Positions 36,377 to 45,098 of a stretch of 64,000 nt of DNA are shown piece after piece (within the stretch, counting starts at the first letter, position 1; each line of letters begins with the position of its first letter). The notes below the pieces were generated by a model. The model was given only the letters and a program-made list of their open reading frames with translations. It ran no database searches and was not told the DNA's origin. Source of the stretch: CAVWSM01 sp963798505 (lineage in GTDB: Bacteria; Actinomycetota; Actinomycetes; Jiangellales; Jiangellaceae). The translations under genes were made by a program, and so were the position numbers. The DNA is taken from positions 62,001-126,000 of the forward strand of contig CAWCTX010000015.1 in NCBI GenBank assembly GCA_963798505.1, given 5' to 3'.

Positions 36377-39288
36377 ATGTACGGGCGGATCAGCTCTGTG
36401 GCCTTCGTCGGCCGTACGGAGGAGCTTGCCAGGCTGACCGAGGCCTGGGACCGCAGTGACGACGGACCCGCAATCGTCGTGATCGGTGGTGAGGCCGGCG
36501 TCGGCAAGACTCGCCTCGTCTCCGAGTTCCTGACAAGCCTGACCGACGCACGCATCCTGCAAGGCGGCTGTCTGGCGCTCGGCCAGGCGGTGATGCCATT
36601 TGCCCCGCTCGTCGCGATCCTGCGTCAGCTCAGCCGGTCACTCGGTCCCGAACGGACCAAGGAGCTGTACGGGGAGGAGCTGTCGCGCTTCCTGCCCGAG
36701 CCGGGCCGGGCCGCCGGAGTCGAAGACACCGCCTTCGCGCCAGGCCCGGCTGTTCGAGTCCGTGCTCGCTCTGATCGCCAAGCTGGCCGATGAGTCGCGC
36801 CTCGTACTCGTATTCGAGGATCTGCACTGGGCCGACCACTCGACGCTCGACCTGCTCTCGTTCCTTGCCGGCAACCTTGCTCCGACGCGAGTGCTGCTGA
36901 TCGCCACCTACCGTTCAGACGAGATGCGCCGGACGCATCCGCTGCGGGCCCTCCTAGCAGAGCTGTCCCGGCTGCCCGAGGTGACGCGGATTCAGCTCGA
37001 GCCGATGAACGAGACCGAGGTCGCGCATCTGGTCGCGGAGATCAGCGGCGAGCAGCCGTTGCAGGCGCACACGGACCGAATCCTCGCTCGGTCGGAGGGC
37101 AATCCGTTCTTCGTCGAGGAGTTGCTCGCCGCCGATGCGCGCGCCAATGGTGAGCTTCCGTCCAACCTTCGCGACATCCTGGCGGCCAGGCTCGACACGT
37201 TGCCGGCCTCGGCGAAGGAGGTGCTGCGCATCGCCGCCGCGGCAGGCCGACGGGTGGACCACAGGCTCCTCGAGCACTTCACCCAGCTCGAGCCGACAGA
37301 CCTGACGGCAGGGCTTCGGGCTGCCGTCGACGGGGCAGCGCTGGTCGCGGATGCCGACGGCATCGGCTACCGGTTCCGCCATGCACTGCTGCAAGAGGCG
37401 GTTCACGAGCAGCTGCTCCCGGGCGAGCGCATGCGACTGCACGCCGACTTCGCGGAGGCACTGGCCAAAGACCCCGACCTGGCTGCGGGTGGCCGCGACG
37501 CCGTGGACGCCGAGCTCGCCTACCACGCGCTGGCGGCCCACGACGTCCCTCTCGCGTTGTCGTCGCTCGTACGAGCGGGACGCCGCGCCCGTGACCTGTT
37601 TGCGTTCGCTGAGGCTCAGGAGCACTTCGAGAAGGCTGCCGAGCTGCGCGAGTTCGTGCCGGTGGAGCCGTCGTACGACGCTCCTCCGGTCTGGGAGCTC
37701 CTGCACAACGCCGCGCTGTGCAACATGTACGCAGGGAGCCCCCGCTCGGGTGCAGTCACCCATCTCCGCAGAGCCATCGACCTCCTCGGGGAGGGTGACC
37801 CCGTTGCGCTGGGCGGTCTGAATGCCGAGCTCAGCGAGAGCCTCTGGATGAACGGCCTGGGTGACGAGGCGGTCGAGGCGTCTGACCGCTCCGTGGAGGT
37901 GCTCGGCGACGTCGTCGCCCGCGAGACGGCCGAAGCCCTGGCCTGGCGCAGCCGGTTGTTCATGCTGCTTGGCCGCTATGAGGAGTCCATCGCGCCCGGC
38001 CACACGGCGGTCGACCTGGCCCGGTCGCTCGAGGCAAAGCGTGAGCTCTCGCGCGCCGCCAACTCCTTGGGCACGTCGTTGATGGTCGTGAGCGATGCCG
38101 ATGAGGGCCATCGCCTCCTGCTTGAGTCGATCGAGGTCGGCAAGGAGTTCGCCGCCACCGAAGCCGTACGCGGCTATGTCAATCTCGCGTCCACGCTCAA
38201 GAAGCCGATCGACGACCTGGCCGAGTCTGAGCGCGTCGCGCGCGAGGGTCTGGCCTACGGAGAGCAACAGCATCTGCGAGGGCCGGTCATGGATTGGCTC
38301 GCGTTGGAGCTTGTCGTCACACTCGTGAGGCAGGGACGGCTGCAGGACGCCGAGGAGCTCTTGTCTACCGTCCGCTCGCCATCCCTGGCGGGCGTCAACG
38401 GCCAGTACTACGAGAACACGGTCGCGACCATCCGAGCGATCCAGGGTCGCTTCGACGAGAGCGAAACCCACCTCCGCCGGGCCGAGGATCTCGCCCCGTC
38501 CATCCGCGACCCGCAGGCGATCGCACCGATCGTGGAGGTCCGCCTGCTGCTACAGCTGGCGAGCGGCGACTACTCCCCGCGAGCGGCGCTCGAGCGGATC
38601 CAGCCGATGATCGCGGATCCGAACATCTTCGCGGTCCTGCCGACGGTGGCCCGTGTGGAAGCTGCTGCGGCACTCGCCGGTGACTCGGCCGCGGCGGATC
38701 GGATCGCGCAGTTGATCGGCACGCTCACTGAGATACGTGACGGGGCGCGGCCGACCAGCGCCATTCCCGCGAGTGCCGATGGGTGGTTGGCGCGTCCTCG
38801 AGGCCGAGCTGTCGCGAGCGCGCGGGGCGACCTCGCCGGAGCTCTGGCGCGCGGCGCTGGACGCCATGACCGTGCGGGGCTTCGCCGAGCATGAGTTGTA
38901 CGCCGGCCTCCGGCTGGCGGAAGCCCTCGCCGGTGTCGGAGAAGTCGAAGCGGCCCAGCAGGAGCTCGACGCCGCCCACGAACGAGCCGTCTCGATGGGT
39001 GCGCGGCCGCTGGTCGAGCAACTGGAGGCGCTGGCCAGACGAGCCCGGCTGAAGCTGCCTGGGCCGGCCGGTGTCGAGCCCGATCCGACACTTGGGCTGA
39101 CGACTCGCGAACGGGAAGTTCTCGCCCTCGTGTCCCAGGGTCGGACCAACCGGGAGGTCGGCGAGCTGCTGTTCATCAGTGAGAAGACGGCTAGCGTGCA
39201 CGTGTCCAACATCCTGGCCAAGCTCGATGTGACCAATCGTGGGGAGGCAGCCGCCAAGGCTCGTCAGCTGGGTATCGATGGCGGCTGA
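36377..39288 (+). pseudogene. LAL-type LuxR regulator (AAA ATPase, TPR, LuxR HTH), two frame breaks
   Basis: About 970 residues across three frames. N-terminal ATPase: FVGRTEELARL, Walker A GGEAGVGKT and Walker B LVLVFEDLHWAD, with a break near 36735 between them. Middle: helical TPR-like repeats. C terminus: LuxR helix-turn-helix LTTREREVLALVSQGRTNRE and SEKTASVHVSNILAKL, entered after a second break near 38785. LAL proteins (MalT-like) activate transcription when bound to ATP and a ligand. The target genes are not evident. Confidence 0.8.
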
Positions 39289-39304
39289 GATGGAGGTAGA
39301 CGCG

Positions 39305-39643
39305 ATGGACCTGGACGAGGCGCGTGCGCGCGTACGTTCTGAACGAGCCGAGGTGCAGAGGCTGCTGACGGACATGGAGTCGGCCGCGCGGCAGGACCGC
39401 GACGCCGAGAACGAGACCGGTGACGTCGCCGACCGTGCGCAGCCACTGGCTGCCGAGGGCATCGACGACGCCCTGGCGGAAGGTCTGCGTGAGCGGTTGG
39501 CCGCGCTCGACCGTGCGGAGCAACGACTCGATGCGGGGACGTACGGCCGATCCATCCTCAGCGGGAAGCCAATCCCTGACGAGCGCCTCGATGCTGATCC
39601 CGCGGCGGAGCTCACCGTCGAGGAGGCCAACGCTAGGTCGTAG
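39305..39643 (+). CDS. DksA/TraR-like protein without zinc cysteines
   Basis: 112 residues. An N-terminal coiled helix (RVRSERAEVQRLLTDMESAAR) with an acidic turn is followed by LDRAEQRLDAGTYGRSILSG and KPIPDERLDADP. This is the DksA/TraR layout (G-x-YG-x-C-x-x-C-G-x-x-I-x-x-x-RL), but the four zinc cysteines are replaced, first pair by Ser-x-x-Ser. ATG at 39305 has GGAGG eight bases before. Possible RNA polymerase-binding regulator. Confidence 0.7.
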   Translation: MDLDEARARVRSERAEVQRLLTDMESAARQDRDAENETGDVADRAQPLAAEGIDDALAEGLRERLAALDRAEQRLDAGTYGRSILSGKPIPDERLDADPAAELTVEEANARS

Positions 39644-39670
39644 CGAGCGTCCCGTCGGATGATCCACTCG

Positions 39671-40633
39671 TCACAGGATCTCCGTGAGCCACTTGAGCTG
39701 CTCCATGTCCTGGAAAGCTTGGCCGCCCTCGTGGTCGTTGAACTCGTAGGTGGTGATCTGCTTCGGTCCGGCGTAGGCGTTGTAGGCGGCGTAGACCGTG
39801 GACGGCGGGCACGTCTCGTCCATGAGCGCAACCGAGAAGAGCGCGGGCGCCTGCGCGGACCGTGCAAGCACGGACACATCGAAGTAGGCCAGCGTCGCGA
39901 AGACCCGCGCCGCATGGTCGCGGTGGACCGAGAGGTACTTGCCGAGCTCCGTGTAGGGGCCCTTGCTGGTGATCTCGGTGGCTCGGCGAAAGTCGGACAG
40001 GAACGGCACGTCTGGCATCACTGCGGCGAGGTCGTCACGGAGGGACGCCACGGCCAGCGAGATGCCGCCGCCCTGGCTGCCTCCGGTCACGACAACCAGA
40101 CCTGCGTCGACGCCCGGAAGCGCCTTCGCCGCATCGACCGCCAGGACGGCGTCGGTGAAGACCCGGCGGTAGTAGTAGGTGTCCGGATCGAGGATGCCGC
40201 GGGTGAGGTAGCCCGGATGCGCGGGCCCGGAGCCGGCCGGGTCCTGCGTGTCACCCGGTAGGAACCCCGAGCCTTGGCCACGCGTGTCCACCTCGAGGCA
40301 GGCGTAGCCGGCCAATGGCCACACCGATAGTGGCAGCGGAAGGCCGCGCCCGCCCCCGTACCCCTGGTAGCGAACAACAACGGGCAGGTCGGCCTTGGCG
40401 TCGGCGGGCCGGTGGTACCAGGCACGGACCGCATCGCCGCCAAAGCCGCTGAACGTGACGTCGTAGGTCTCGACAAGCCGCAGAGCGTTGTCCACCCGCT
40501 CCGCCTTGGGCTCGGTCGCGATCGCCCGCGAGTCTGCCAGCGTGCGCTCCCAGAAGCCGGTCAGGTCCGCCGGTGCATCCACGCTGGAGCGGTAGCCGAC
40601 GAGTTCGTCGCGGGGTAGGTCGAACAGCGGCAT
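39671..40633 (-). CDS. Acetylxylan esterase (AXE1 family)
   Basis: 320 residues of the cephalosporin-C deacetylase/acetylxylan esterase group. VVVTGGSQGGGISLA holds the serine nucleophile, LMDETCPPSTVYAAYN the Asp and FNDHEGGQAF the His. VRYQGYGGGRGLP provides the oxyanion region. Start ATG at 40633 with GAGGAG upstream. There is no signal peptide, so it acts inside the cell on acetylated sugars or oligosaccharides taken up. Confidence 0.88.
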   Translation of the reverse strand: MPLFDLPRDELVGYRSSVDAPADLTGFWERTLADSRAIATEPKAERVDNALRLVETYDVTFSGFGGDAVRAWYHRPADAKADLPVVVRYQGYGGGRGLPLPLSVWPLAGYACLEVDTRGQGSGFLPGDTQDPAGSGPAHPGYLTRGILDPDTYYYRRVFTDAVLAVDAAKALPGVDAGLVVVTGGSQGGGISLAVASLRDDLAAVMPDVPFLSDFRRATEITSKGPYTELGKYLSVHRDHAARVFATLAYFDVSVLARSAQAPALFSVALMDETCPPSTVYAAYNAYAGPKQITTYEFNDHEGGQAFQDMEQLKWLTEIL

Positions 40634-40682
40634 TGCGCGCTCCTCATGGCGTGTCGGCACTGAGCGTTGGTGGATCGGGTCA

Positions 40683-40886
40683 ATGATGGTGGGCATGATT
40701 CAGGCGCTGCTCTTCGGATTCATCTTCTTCATTCTCGCCACCTTCCCGGCGACCTGGCTGCTGATGCTGTTCGCCGGGAATGTCGGCCTCCAACAGTCCT
40801 ACTGGGGCATGCTGCCGCTCGGCATCCTCGTGTCGGTGCTGCTGGCCGGCGTGAGCGCCCCGAACACCACCGTCATCAAGCAGTAG
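40683..40886 (+). CDS. Small two-TM membrane protein
   Basis: 67 residues with two hydrophobic segments (LLFGFIFFILATFPATWLLM and LPLGILVSVLLAGV) and a short polar end. No family recognised. It is divergent from the esterase gene 50 bases away. Confidence 0.55.
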   Translation: MMVGMIQALLFGFIFFILATFPATWLLMLFAGNVGLQQSYWGMLPLGILVSVLLAGVSAPNTTVIKQ

Positions 40887-40994
40887 ACGGCCGGGCGGTC
40901 GTCGTTCATCACCGGGCCGAGCGTGTTCCGCGCGGGGTTGAGCTAGGTCGGCATTCCGGGCTCACCGATTGGTTTGCTCGGACTGGGTTAATGC

Positions 40995-41636
40995 TCAGGA
41001 GTGCGCCGCCGCCACCAGCGTGCCGTCGAGCATGCGCTCGACGCCGGCCTGCAAGGCAGGCCCGGCGGACTCGTCGCCGAACAGATGGCGCAGTAGGCAT
41101 TGCTGGAATAGGCCGTCGAACAGCGCGTAGGCCAGCCTGGAATCGATCTCGAGCCGGACGTCGGCGAGCTCGAGGTAGCGCATCAGGACCCGCAAGACCA
41201 TCTGCTCAAGCGTGTGGTCGATGTCGGCCACATCAGGCCTGAACACCTCTTCGAACATCGACTGTGCTCGAAGGTCATACCACAGCCGATGCATGTGCGC
41301 GTCGTCTCGCATCGTCGTCGCCATCAGCACGCCGAAGCCCGTGCGCAACTCCTCGGCGCTCTGCGCGGTCGCGACGAGGTCGTCGTAACGGGTCACGCAG
41401 CGTGCCTTATAGAGGCGTACGCAGTGGGTGATCAGGTCAACCTTGTCGGCGAAGTAGTAGTGCAGGACCCCATGGGAGAAGTCGGAGTGCTGCGCGATCT
41501 CGCGAAGGCTCGTGCGCGCGTAGCCGAGCTTGCCCAGTGTGACGAGTGCAGCCTCAGCCAGCTCGTCGCGGCGGCCGTTGAACTTGTGTACCTGCCGCTG
41601 CGAGATGCGGTCGGTCTTGCCAAGTGTCGCGGTCAC
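40995..41636 (-). CDS. TetR-family transcriptional regulator
   Basis: 213 residues from GTG at 41634-41636. The helix-turn-helix is LREIAQHSDFSHGVLHYYFADK preceded by AALVTLGKLGYART, as in BetI/TetR proteins. The C-terminal ligand domain shows LWYDLRAQSMFEEVFRPDV. A longer reading with an upstream ATG adds low-quality sequence. An inverted repeat at 41731-41758 upstream is a possible operator. Confidence 0.82.
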   Translation of the reverse strand: MTATLGKTDRISQRQVHKFNGRRDELAEAALVTLGKLGYARTSLREIAQHSDFSHGVLHYYFADKVDLITHCVRLYKARCVTRYDDLVATAQSAEELRTGFGVLMATTMRDDAHMHRLWYDLRAQSMFEEVFRPDVADIDHTLEQMVLRVLMRYLELADVRLEIDSRLAYALFDGLFQQCLLRHLFGDESAGPALQAGVERMLDGTLVAAAHS

Positions 41637-41730
41637 GATGCTGCCACTCCGCTGTGTCAGTCGACGCCGAAGGTCCAGGTGAACTGCAGGTGAACTCCCC
41701 GGCGAGTCTAGGTCTGCCAATGGGATCTGA

Positions 41731-41777
41731 CGACTGGACAGGAAAAACTTGACAGTCGACTAGATCACATTAATCTT
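41731..41777 (+). promoter_or_regulatory. Candidate promoter and inverted repeat between tetR and whiB
   Basis: CGACTG (41731-41736) and CAGTCG (41753-41758) form an inverted repeat with a 16-base spacer. It overlaps TTGACA (41749-41754), a consensus -35 element, followed after 16 bases by TAATCT, a weak -10. The promoter would read toward whiB, and the repeat could be a TetR operator. Confidence 0.35.
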
Positions 41778-41900
41778 GCCGCAACACGCACGGTCGTTGT
41801 GCTCGGTCGGCTCCAGCCCCGCGGGGGTGTGCTGGAACCGGCCGACCTCAACCTCCGGACGTCAGCGGATCGAATGTACGGGCCAAACGGGGAGGCCTCC

Positions 41901-42185
41901 ATGACGATCATTGCTCGACTGCCTCGCCCTCGGGCGGAGGTCTGGGAGTGGCAGCTTTCCGGTGCCTGCCGCGAGGCTGATCCGGCGCTGTTCTTCTGCC
42001 CGGAGGGTGAGCGGGGCCCGACGCGGCGTCGCCGCGAGCTCGCGGCAAAGGCCGTGTGCCTCGCGTGCCCGGTCATCGCCCAGTGCCGGCAGCACGCACT
42101 GTCGGTCCAGGAGCCGTATGGGGTCTGGGGTGGGCTCACCCCCGAAGAGCGCGCGGAAGGACTCATCCGCCGAACGGCCAACTAG
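41901..42185 (+). CDS. WhiB-family Fe-S transcription regulator
   Basis: 94 residues. The four cluster cysteines Cys23, Cys53, Cys56 and Cys62 have the family spacing (C-x29-C-x2-C-x5-C), and the turn motif YGVWGGLT follows, then basic residues. A fifth cysteine (Cys33, in FFCPEGERG) is extra. ATG at 41901 has GGGGAGG five bases before, so upstream Met codons are rejected. Wbl proteins bind RNA polymerase sigma and respond to oxygen, NO or redox, which fits the island that follows. Confidence 0.9.
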   Translation: MTIIARLPRPRAEVWEWQLSGACREADPALFFCPEGERGPTRRRRELAAKAVCLACPVIAQCRQHALSVQEPYGVWGGLTPEERAEGLIRRTAN

Positions 42186-42216
42186 GCGCCGCCGTCACAT
42201 TTCCATCATGTGCTCC

Positions 42217-42253
42217 GTCAGCGTGATGACGGCCGAGAGCCGGCCGCGCTGAC
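42217..42253 (+). terminator. Stem-loop between whiB and VOC gene
   Basis: GTCAGCG and CGCTGAC are complementary outer arms around an inner GGCCG-AGAGC-CGGCC hairpin. There is no T run. It could be a terminator of whiB or a fold over the leader of the next gene, whose ribosome site (GGAGGAG) follows directly. Confidence 0.35.
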
Positions 42254-42268
42254 ACGGAGGAGCAAGCC

Positions 42269-42934
42269 ATGAACACGCACATCGCCTACGTCACCCTCGG
42301 CGTCGACGACCTGGATCGGGCGAAGAGGTTCTACGGGCAGGGACTGGGGTGGACCGCCCAGGTCGACCAGGGGCACTTCGTGGCCTACGCCCAAGCCGAC
42401 GGGTCGTCCGCAGTGGCGTTGTACCCGCGGAAGGTGCTGGCCGCCGACGCCGACGTGCCCGCGGACGGCAGCGGTTTCAGCGGCGTCACGTTCTCCTACC
42501 TCGTGCCGACTGAGGAACGGGTCGATGCGGTGCTGAAGGAGGCTCAGCGTGCCGGCGGCAGCATCACCCGGCCGGCGCAGGCGGCTCAGTGGGGTGGCTA
42601 CTTCGGCTACTTCGCCGATCCCGACGGAAATCTCTGGAAGGTCGTGGTGGCCGGCCCTGGTCAGACTCTCGTCCGAGTAGCGACAGCGGGTCAGCTAGTC
42701 GGGACCTCGGCGTACCCGACAACGGCGGGGTCCTGCCGTGCCGTGTCGCACAGCGTCGCTCTAGTGCGGCGGCAGCGTGGATGCCAGCAGCAGGACAACC
42801 CCGCGGGAGGCGGACATGCTCGCCAAGGAACTCATGACCCAACCGGTCATCACCGTGCGGCCGGACGTGACCGTCAAGGACGCGATCAAACGGCTGGACA
42901 AGCACAACATCACGGCGATGCCGGTCGTCGATGA
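42269..42934 (+). CDS. VOC-family protein, likely run-on after residue 130
   Basis: The first 130 residues are a VOC module: IAYVTLGVDDLDRAKRFYGQ and GYFGYFADPDGNLWKVVVAG. Proteins of this type end there. The frame then runs on through low-quality, Gln/Arg-rich sequence that overlaps the CBS gene in another frame. A one-base loss near 42655 would restore a stop at 42678-42680 (LVRLSSE). The functional gene is therefore probably 42269-42680. Substrate unknown. Confidence 0.7.
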   Translation: MNTHIAYVTLGVDDLDRAKRFYGQGLGWTAQVDQGHFVAYAQADGSSAVALYPRKVLAADADVPADGSGFSGVTFSYLVPTEERVDAVLKEAQRAGGSITRPAQAAQWGGYFGYFADPDGNLWKVVVAGPGQTLVRVATAGQLVGTSAYPTTAGSCRAVSHSVALVRRQRGCQQQDNPAGGGHARQGTHDPTGHHRAAGRDRQGRDQTAGQAQHHGDAGRR

Positions 42935-43424
42935 ACGCGACCAGCTCGTGGGCATCATCAGCGAGGCCGACCTGCTGCATGACACGGTCGTCGACGATCC
43001 GAGGGCACACATGCGTCCGACCGAGGAGCGGGACGAGCCGACCTCGACCGTGGTTGCCCAGGTGATGACGCTGCACGTCGTGTCAGTCCATGAGGGTACG
43101 GATGCCTCCGACATCGCCCGACTGATGCTTGAGACCGGGGTGAAGAGCATCCCCGTGGTCGAGGACCAGATGGTTGTCGGCATGGTGAGCCGCCGCGACC
43201 TCATCCGTGCCCTTGCTACCACCGACAACCGGATCCGCGACGAGATCGCGATCCTCCTCAGTGAGACGGGCCTGACCGGCTGGGCCGTCACGGTCGACGA
43301 CGGCGCGGTGTCCCTGTTCGGGGCGGGTGAGCCCCGTGACCTCAGGCTCGCAGTAACACTGGCTCGAACCGCACGTGGTGTGACGTCAGTGACCGTCGCG
43401 CCGGCCGCGACCACCGAGGGATGA
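42816..43424 (+). CDS. CBS-pair protein with C-terminal BON domain
   Basis: 202 residues from ATG 42816 (GGGAGG upstream). Two CBS domains: VKDAIKRLDKHNITAMPVVD with LVGIISEADLL, and IARLMLETGVKSIPVVEDQ with VVGMVSRRDLI. A BON-type domain ends the protein (LTGWAVTVDDGAVSLFGAG, TARGVTSVTVAP). CBS pairs bind AMP/ATP-type ligands and BON domains associate with membranes. It is coupled by ATGA to the next PNPOx-like gene. Typical of DosR-type islands. Confidence 0.85.
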   Translation: MLAKELMTQPVITVRPDVTVKDAIKRLDKHNITAMPVVDERDQLVGIISEADLLHDTVVDDPRAHMRPTEERDEPTSTVVAQVMTLHVVSVHEGTDASDIARLMLETGVKSIPVVEDQMVVGMVSRRDLIRALATTDNRIRDEIAILLSETGLTGWAVTVDDGAVSLFGAGEPRDLRLAVTLARTARGVTSVTVAPAATTEG

Positions 43425-43843
43425 CCGCCATGGCCGCACCGCACGAAGCGACAGAGGTGCTCGGCATCTCCCAGTGCTGGGAGCTGCTAAGGACGACCAC
43501 CGTGGGTCGGCTTGCCCTCGCACGGGACGACCAGCCCGAGATCTTCCCGGTGAACTACGTCGTCGACCACGCGAGCGTCGTCTTCCGTACTGGCCCCGGC
43601 ACGAAGCTCGCCCATTCGGTCGACCGGAGAGTGGCCTTCGAGGTGGACAGCCACGATCCGGCCAATGGCGTGGCGTGGAGCGTGGTCCTCAAGGGCACGG
43701 CTCGAGAGGTCAGCCAACTGCATGAGGTCGTTGACACGCTCAACCTGCCGCTGTTCCCGTGGACCGCGGAGCCCAAGGGACACATCGTCCGCATCGAGCC
43801 GGACGACGTCTCGGGGCGTCGTTTCCAGGCTCGGCTGGAGTGA
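43421..43843 (+). CDS. Pyridoxamine 5'-phosphate oxidase-like flavoprotein, copy 1
   Basis: 140 residues: TVGRLALARDDQPEIFPVNY and VVFRTGPGTKLAHSVDRRVAF mark the PNPOx-like split-barrel fold (Pyridox_ox_2/NimA-type), which binds FMN, F420 or heme. The same core recurs in the genes at 43844 and 45099. The start overlaps the CBS-BON stop by four bases. Confidence 0.85.
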   Translation: MTAMAAPHEATEVLGISQCWELLRTTTVGRLALARDDQPEIFPVNYVVDHASVVFRTGPGTKLAHSVDRRVAFEVDSHDPANGVAWSVVLKGTAREVSQLHEVVDTLNLPLFPWTAEPKGHIVRIEPDDVSGRRFQARLE

Positions 43844-44275
43844 TCAGCTCTCGCGCGGACCCCGCATCGCAAGGAATCGGCGGCCGCTGACCCGCGTGCG
43901 CTCAACACGCACGAATACCGGCTTCGGCGTCGGGTTCCAGGAGAAGAGCGGCAGCTCCTGCGCGGCGTACACCTCGTTGAGATGCTCGAGCAGCCGCGCG
44001 GTCCCATGCACAACGACACTCCAGGCCTCGCCCGTGGACTTGTCGAAGCCGTCGACCTCGAACGCCACCTGAGGCGAGACCGCGACAGCCGCGAGCTTGG
44101 TCCCTTCGGCTGTGCGAAACAGCAGAGTCCGGTTGTCGACGACGAAGTTCACGGGGAAGATCTGCGGCCCGTCGCCGACACAGATGGCCAGACGGCCAAC
44201 CTCAGCGCGCATGAGCAGCGCCCAGCAGTCGTCCTCGTTGAGGACGATCGTCTCGGATTCCAGCGCGTCGGCCAT
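43844..44275 (-). CDS. Pyridoxamine 5'-phosphate oxidase-like flavoprotein, copy 2
   Basis: 143 residues from ATG 44273-44275: AEVGRLAICVGDGPQIFPVNF and LLFRTAEGTKLAAVAVSPQV, then VSGRRFLAMRG. It is a paralog of copy 1 and converges with it, stops touching. It begins 35 bp from a DosR-like box that mirrors the one in front of the response regulator gene. Confidence 0.85.
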   Translation of the reverse strand: MADALESETIVLNEDDCWALLMRAEVGRLAICVGDGPQIFPVNFVVDNRTLLFRTAEGTKLAAVAVSPQVAFEVDGFDKSTGEAWSVVVHGTARLLEHLNEVYAAQELPLFSWNPTPKPVFVRVERTRVSGRRFLAMRGPRES

Positions 44276-44310
44276 GCACAGACGATGCCAAGAACCGTGG
44301 AGCCAGTCAG

Positions 44311-44345
44311 CGGCCAAAGGTCCCATGCATCGGGACCTTTGGCCC
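44311..44345. promoter_or_regulatory. Two head-to-head DosR-like boxes forming a perfect inverted repeat
   Basis: GGCCAAAGGTCCC (44312-44324), spacer ATGCATC, then GGGACCTTTGGCC (44332-44344): 13-bp arms match perfectly. Each arm plus one flanking C is a 14-mer of DosR-box type (GGGACCTTTGGCCC at 44332-44345). The outer edges lie 35 bp from the divergent starts on each side (44275 and 44381), so both genes are probably controlled equally, including self-control of the regulator. Confidence 0.75.
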
Positions 44346-44380
44346 GCCCGCCGAGCGCTGCCACGACTAGCCTTGAGCAC

Positions 44381-45046
44381 ATGAGCGATCAGGCCGAGGT
44401 CGTACGGGTGTTTCTCCTGGACGACCACGAGGTTGTCCGTCGGGGCATCGCCGACCTTCTGGAGACGGAGCAAGACCTCGAGGTAGTCGGGGAGGCGGGT
44501 ACGGCGCGTGAGGCGCTGGCGCGCATCCCGGCGCTACGCCCGCACGTCGCAGTGCTCGATGTACGGCTGCCTGATGGGGACGGCGTCAGCGTCTGCCGGG
44601 AGATCCGGTCGAAGATGCCCTCGGTCGGGTGTCTCATGCTCACCTCGTTCGCGGACGACGAGGCACTGTTCGACGCCATCATGGCCGGCGCGGCCGGATA
44701 CGTGCTCAAGCAGGTGCGGGGCAGCGATCTCGTAGGGGCAATCAGGACCGTCGCCGGCGGCGGGTCGATGCTGGACCCCACGGTGGTCAGTCAGGTCATG
44801 GCGCGACTGCGCGCGGGCGCGGAGCACAAGGATCCGCTGGCCGGCCTGAGCGACCAGGAGCGACACATCCTCGAGCTCATCGGGGAGGGCCTGACCAACC
44901 GGCAGATCGGTGAGCGGCTGTTCCTCGCCGAGAAGACCATGAAGAACTACGTGTCCAGCCTGCTCGCCAAGCTGGGCATGGAGCGCCGCGTGCAGGCCGC
45001 GGTCTATTCCACCCAGCTGAAGCAGGGCGAGTCCACCCGCCGCTAG
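44381..45046 (+). CDS. dosR: DosR/DevR-type response regulator (NarL family)
   Basis: 221 residues from ATG 44381. Receiver domain: acid pocket Asp14-Asp15 (FLLDDHEVV), phosphoacceptor Asp60 (VAVLDVRLPDGDG), Thr88 and Lys110. LuxR-type helix-turn-helix: GLTNRQIGERLFLAEKTMKN then YVSSLLAKLGMERRVQAA, nearly the exact DevR recognition segment. It lies in the same island as the DosS-like kinase but on the opposite strand. Probable master regulator of the boxes listed here. Confidence 0.88.
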   Translation: MSDQAEVVRVFLLDDHEVVRRGIADLLETEQDLEVVGEAGTAREALARIPALRPHVAVLDVRLPDGDGVSVCREIRSKMPSVGCLMLTSFADDEALFDAIMAGAAGYVLKQVRGSDLVGAIRTVAGGGSMLDPTVVSQVMARLRAGAEHKDPLAGLSDQERHILELIGEGLTNRQIGERLFLAEKTMKNYVSSLLAKLGMERRVQAAVYSTQLKQGESTRR

Positions 45047-45098
45047 GAGGGACGTTGGCCCTGTCCGCGAGCCGACGGCCAGGGGGACTCTCGAGCGC

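Noticed and set aside
36954..38471. Open frame of 505 codons on the minus strand
   Set aside because: Antisense to the ATPase/TPR part of the LAL regulator, whose motifs lie on the plus strand.
42698..42720. GTCGGG-N11-CCCGAC inverted repeat considered as a DosR-like box before the CBS-BON gene
   Set aside because: It begins with GGGACCT, but the arms are too far apart for the 14-base box seen at the other sites.
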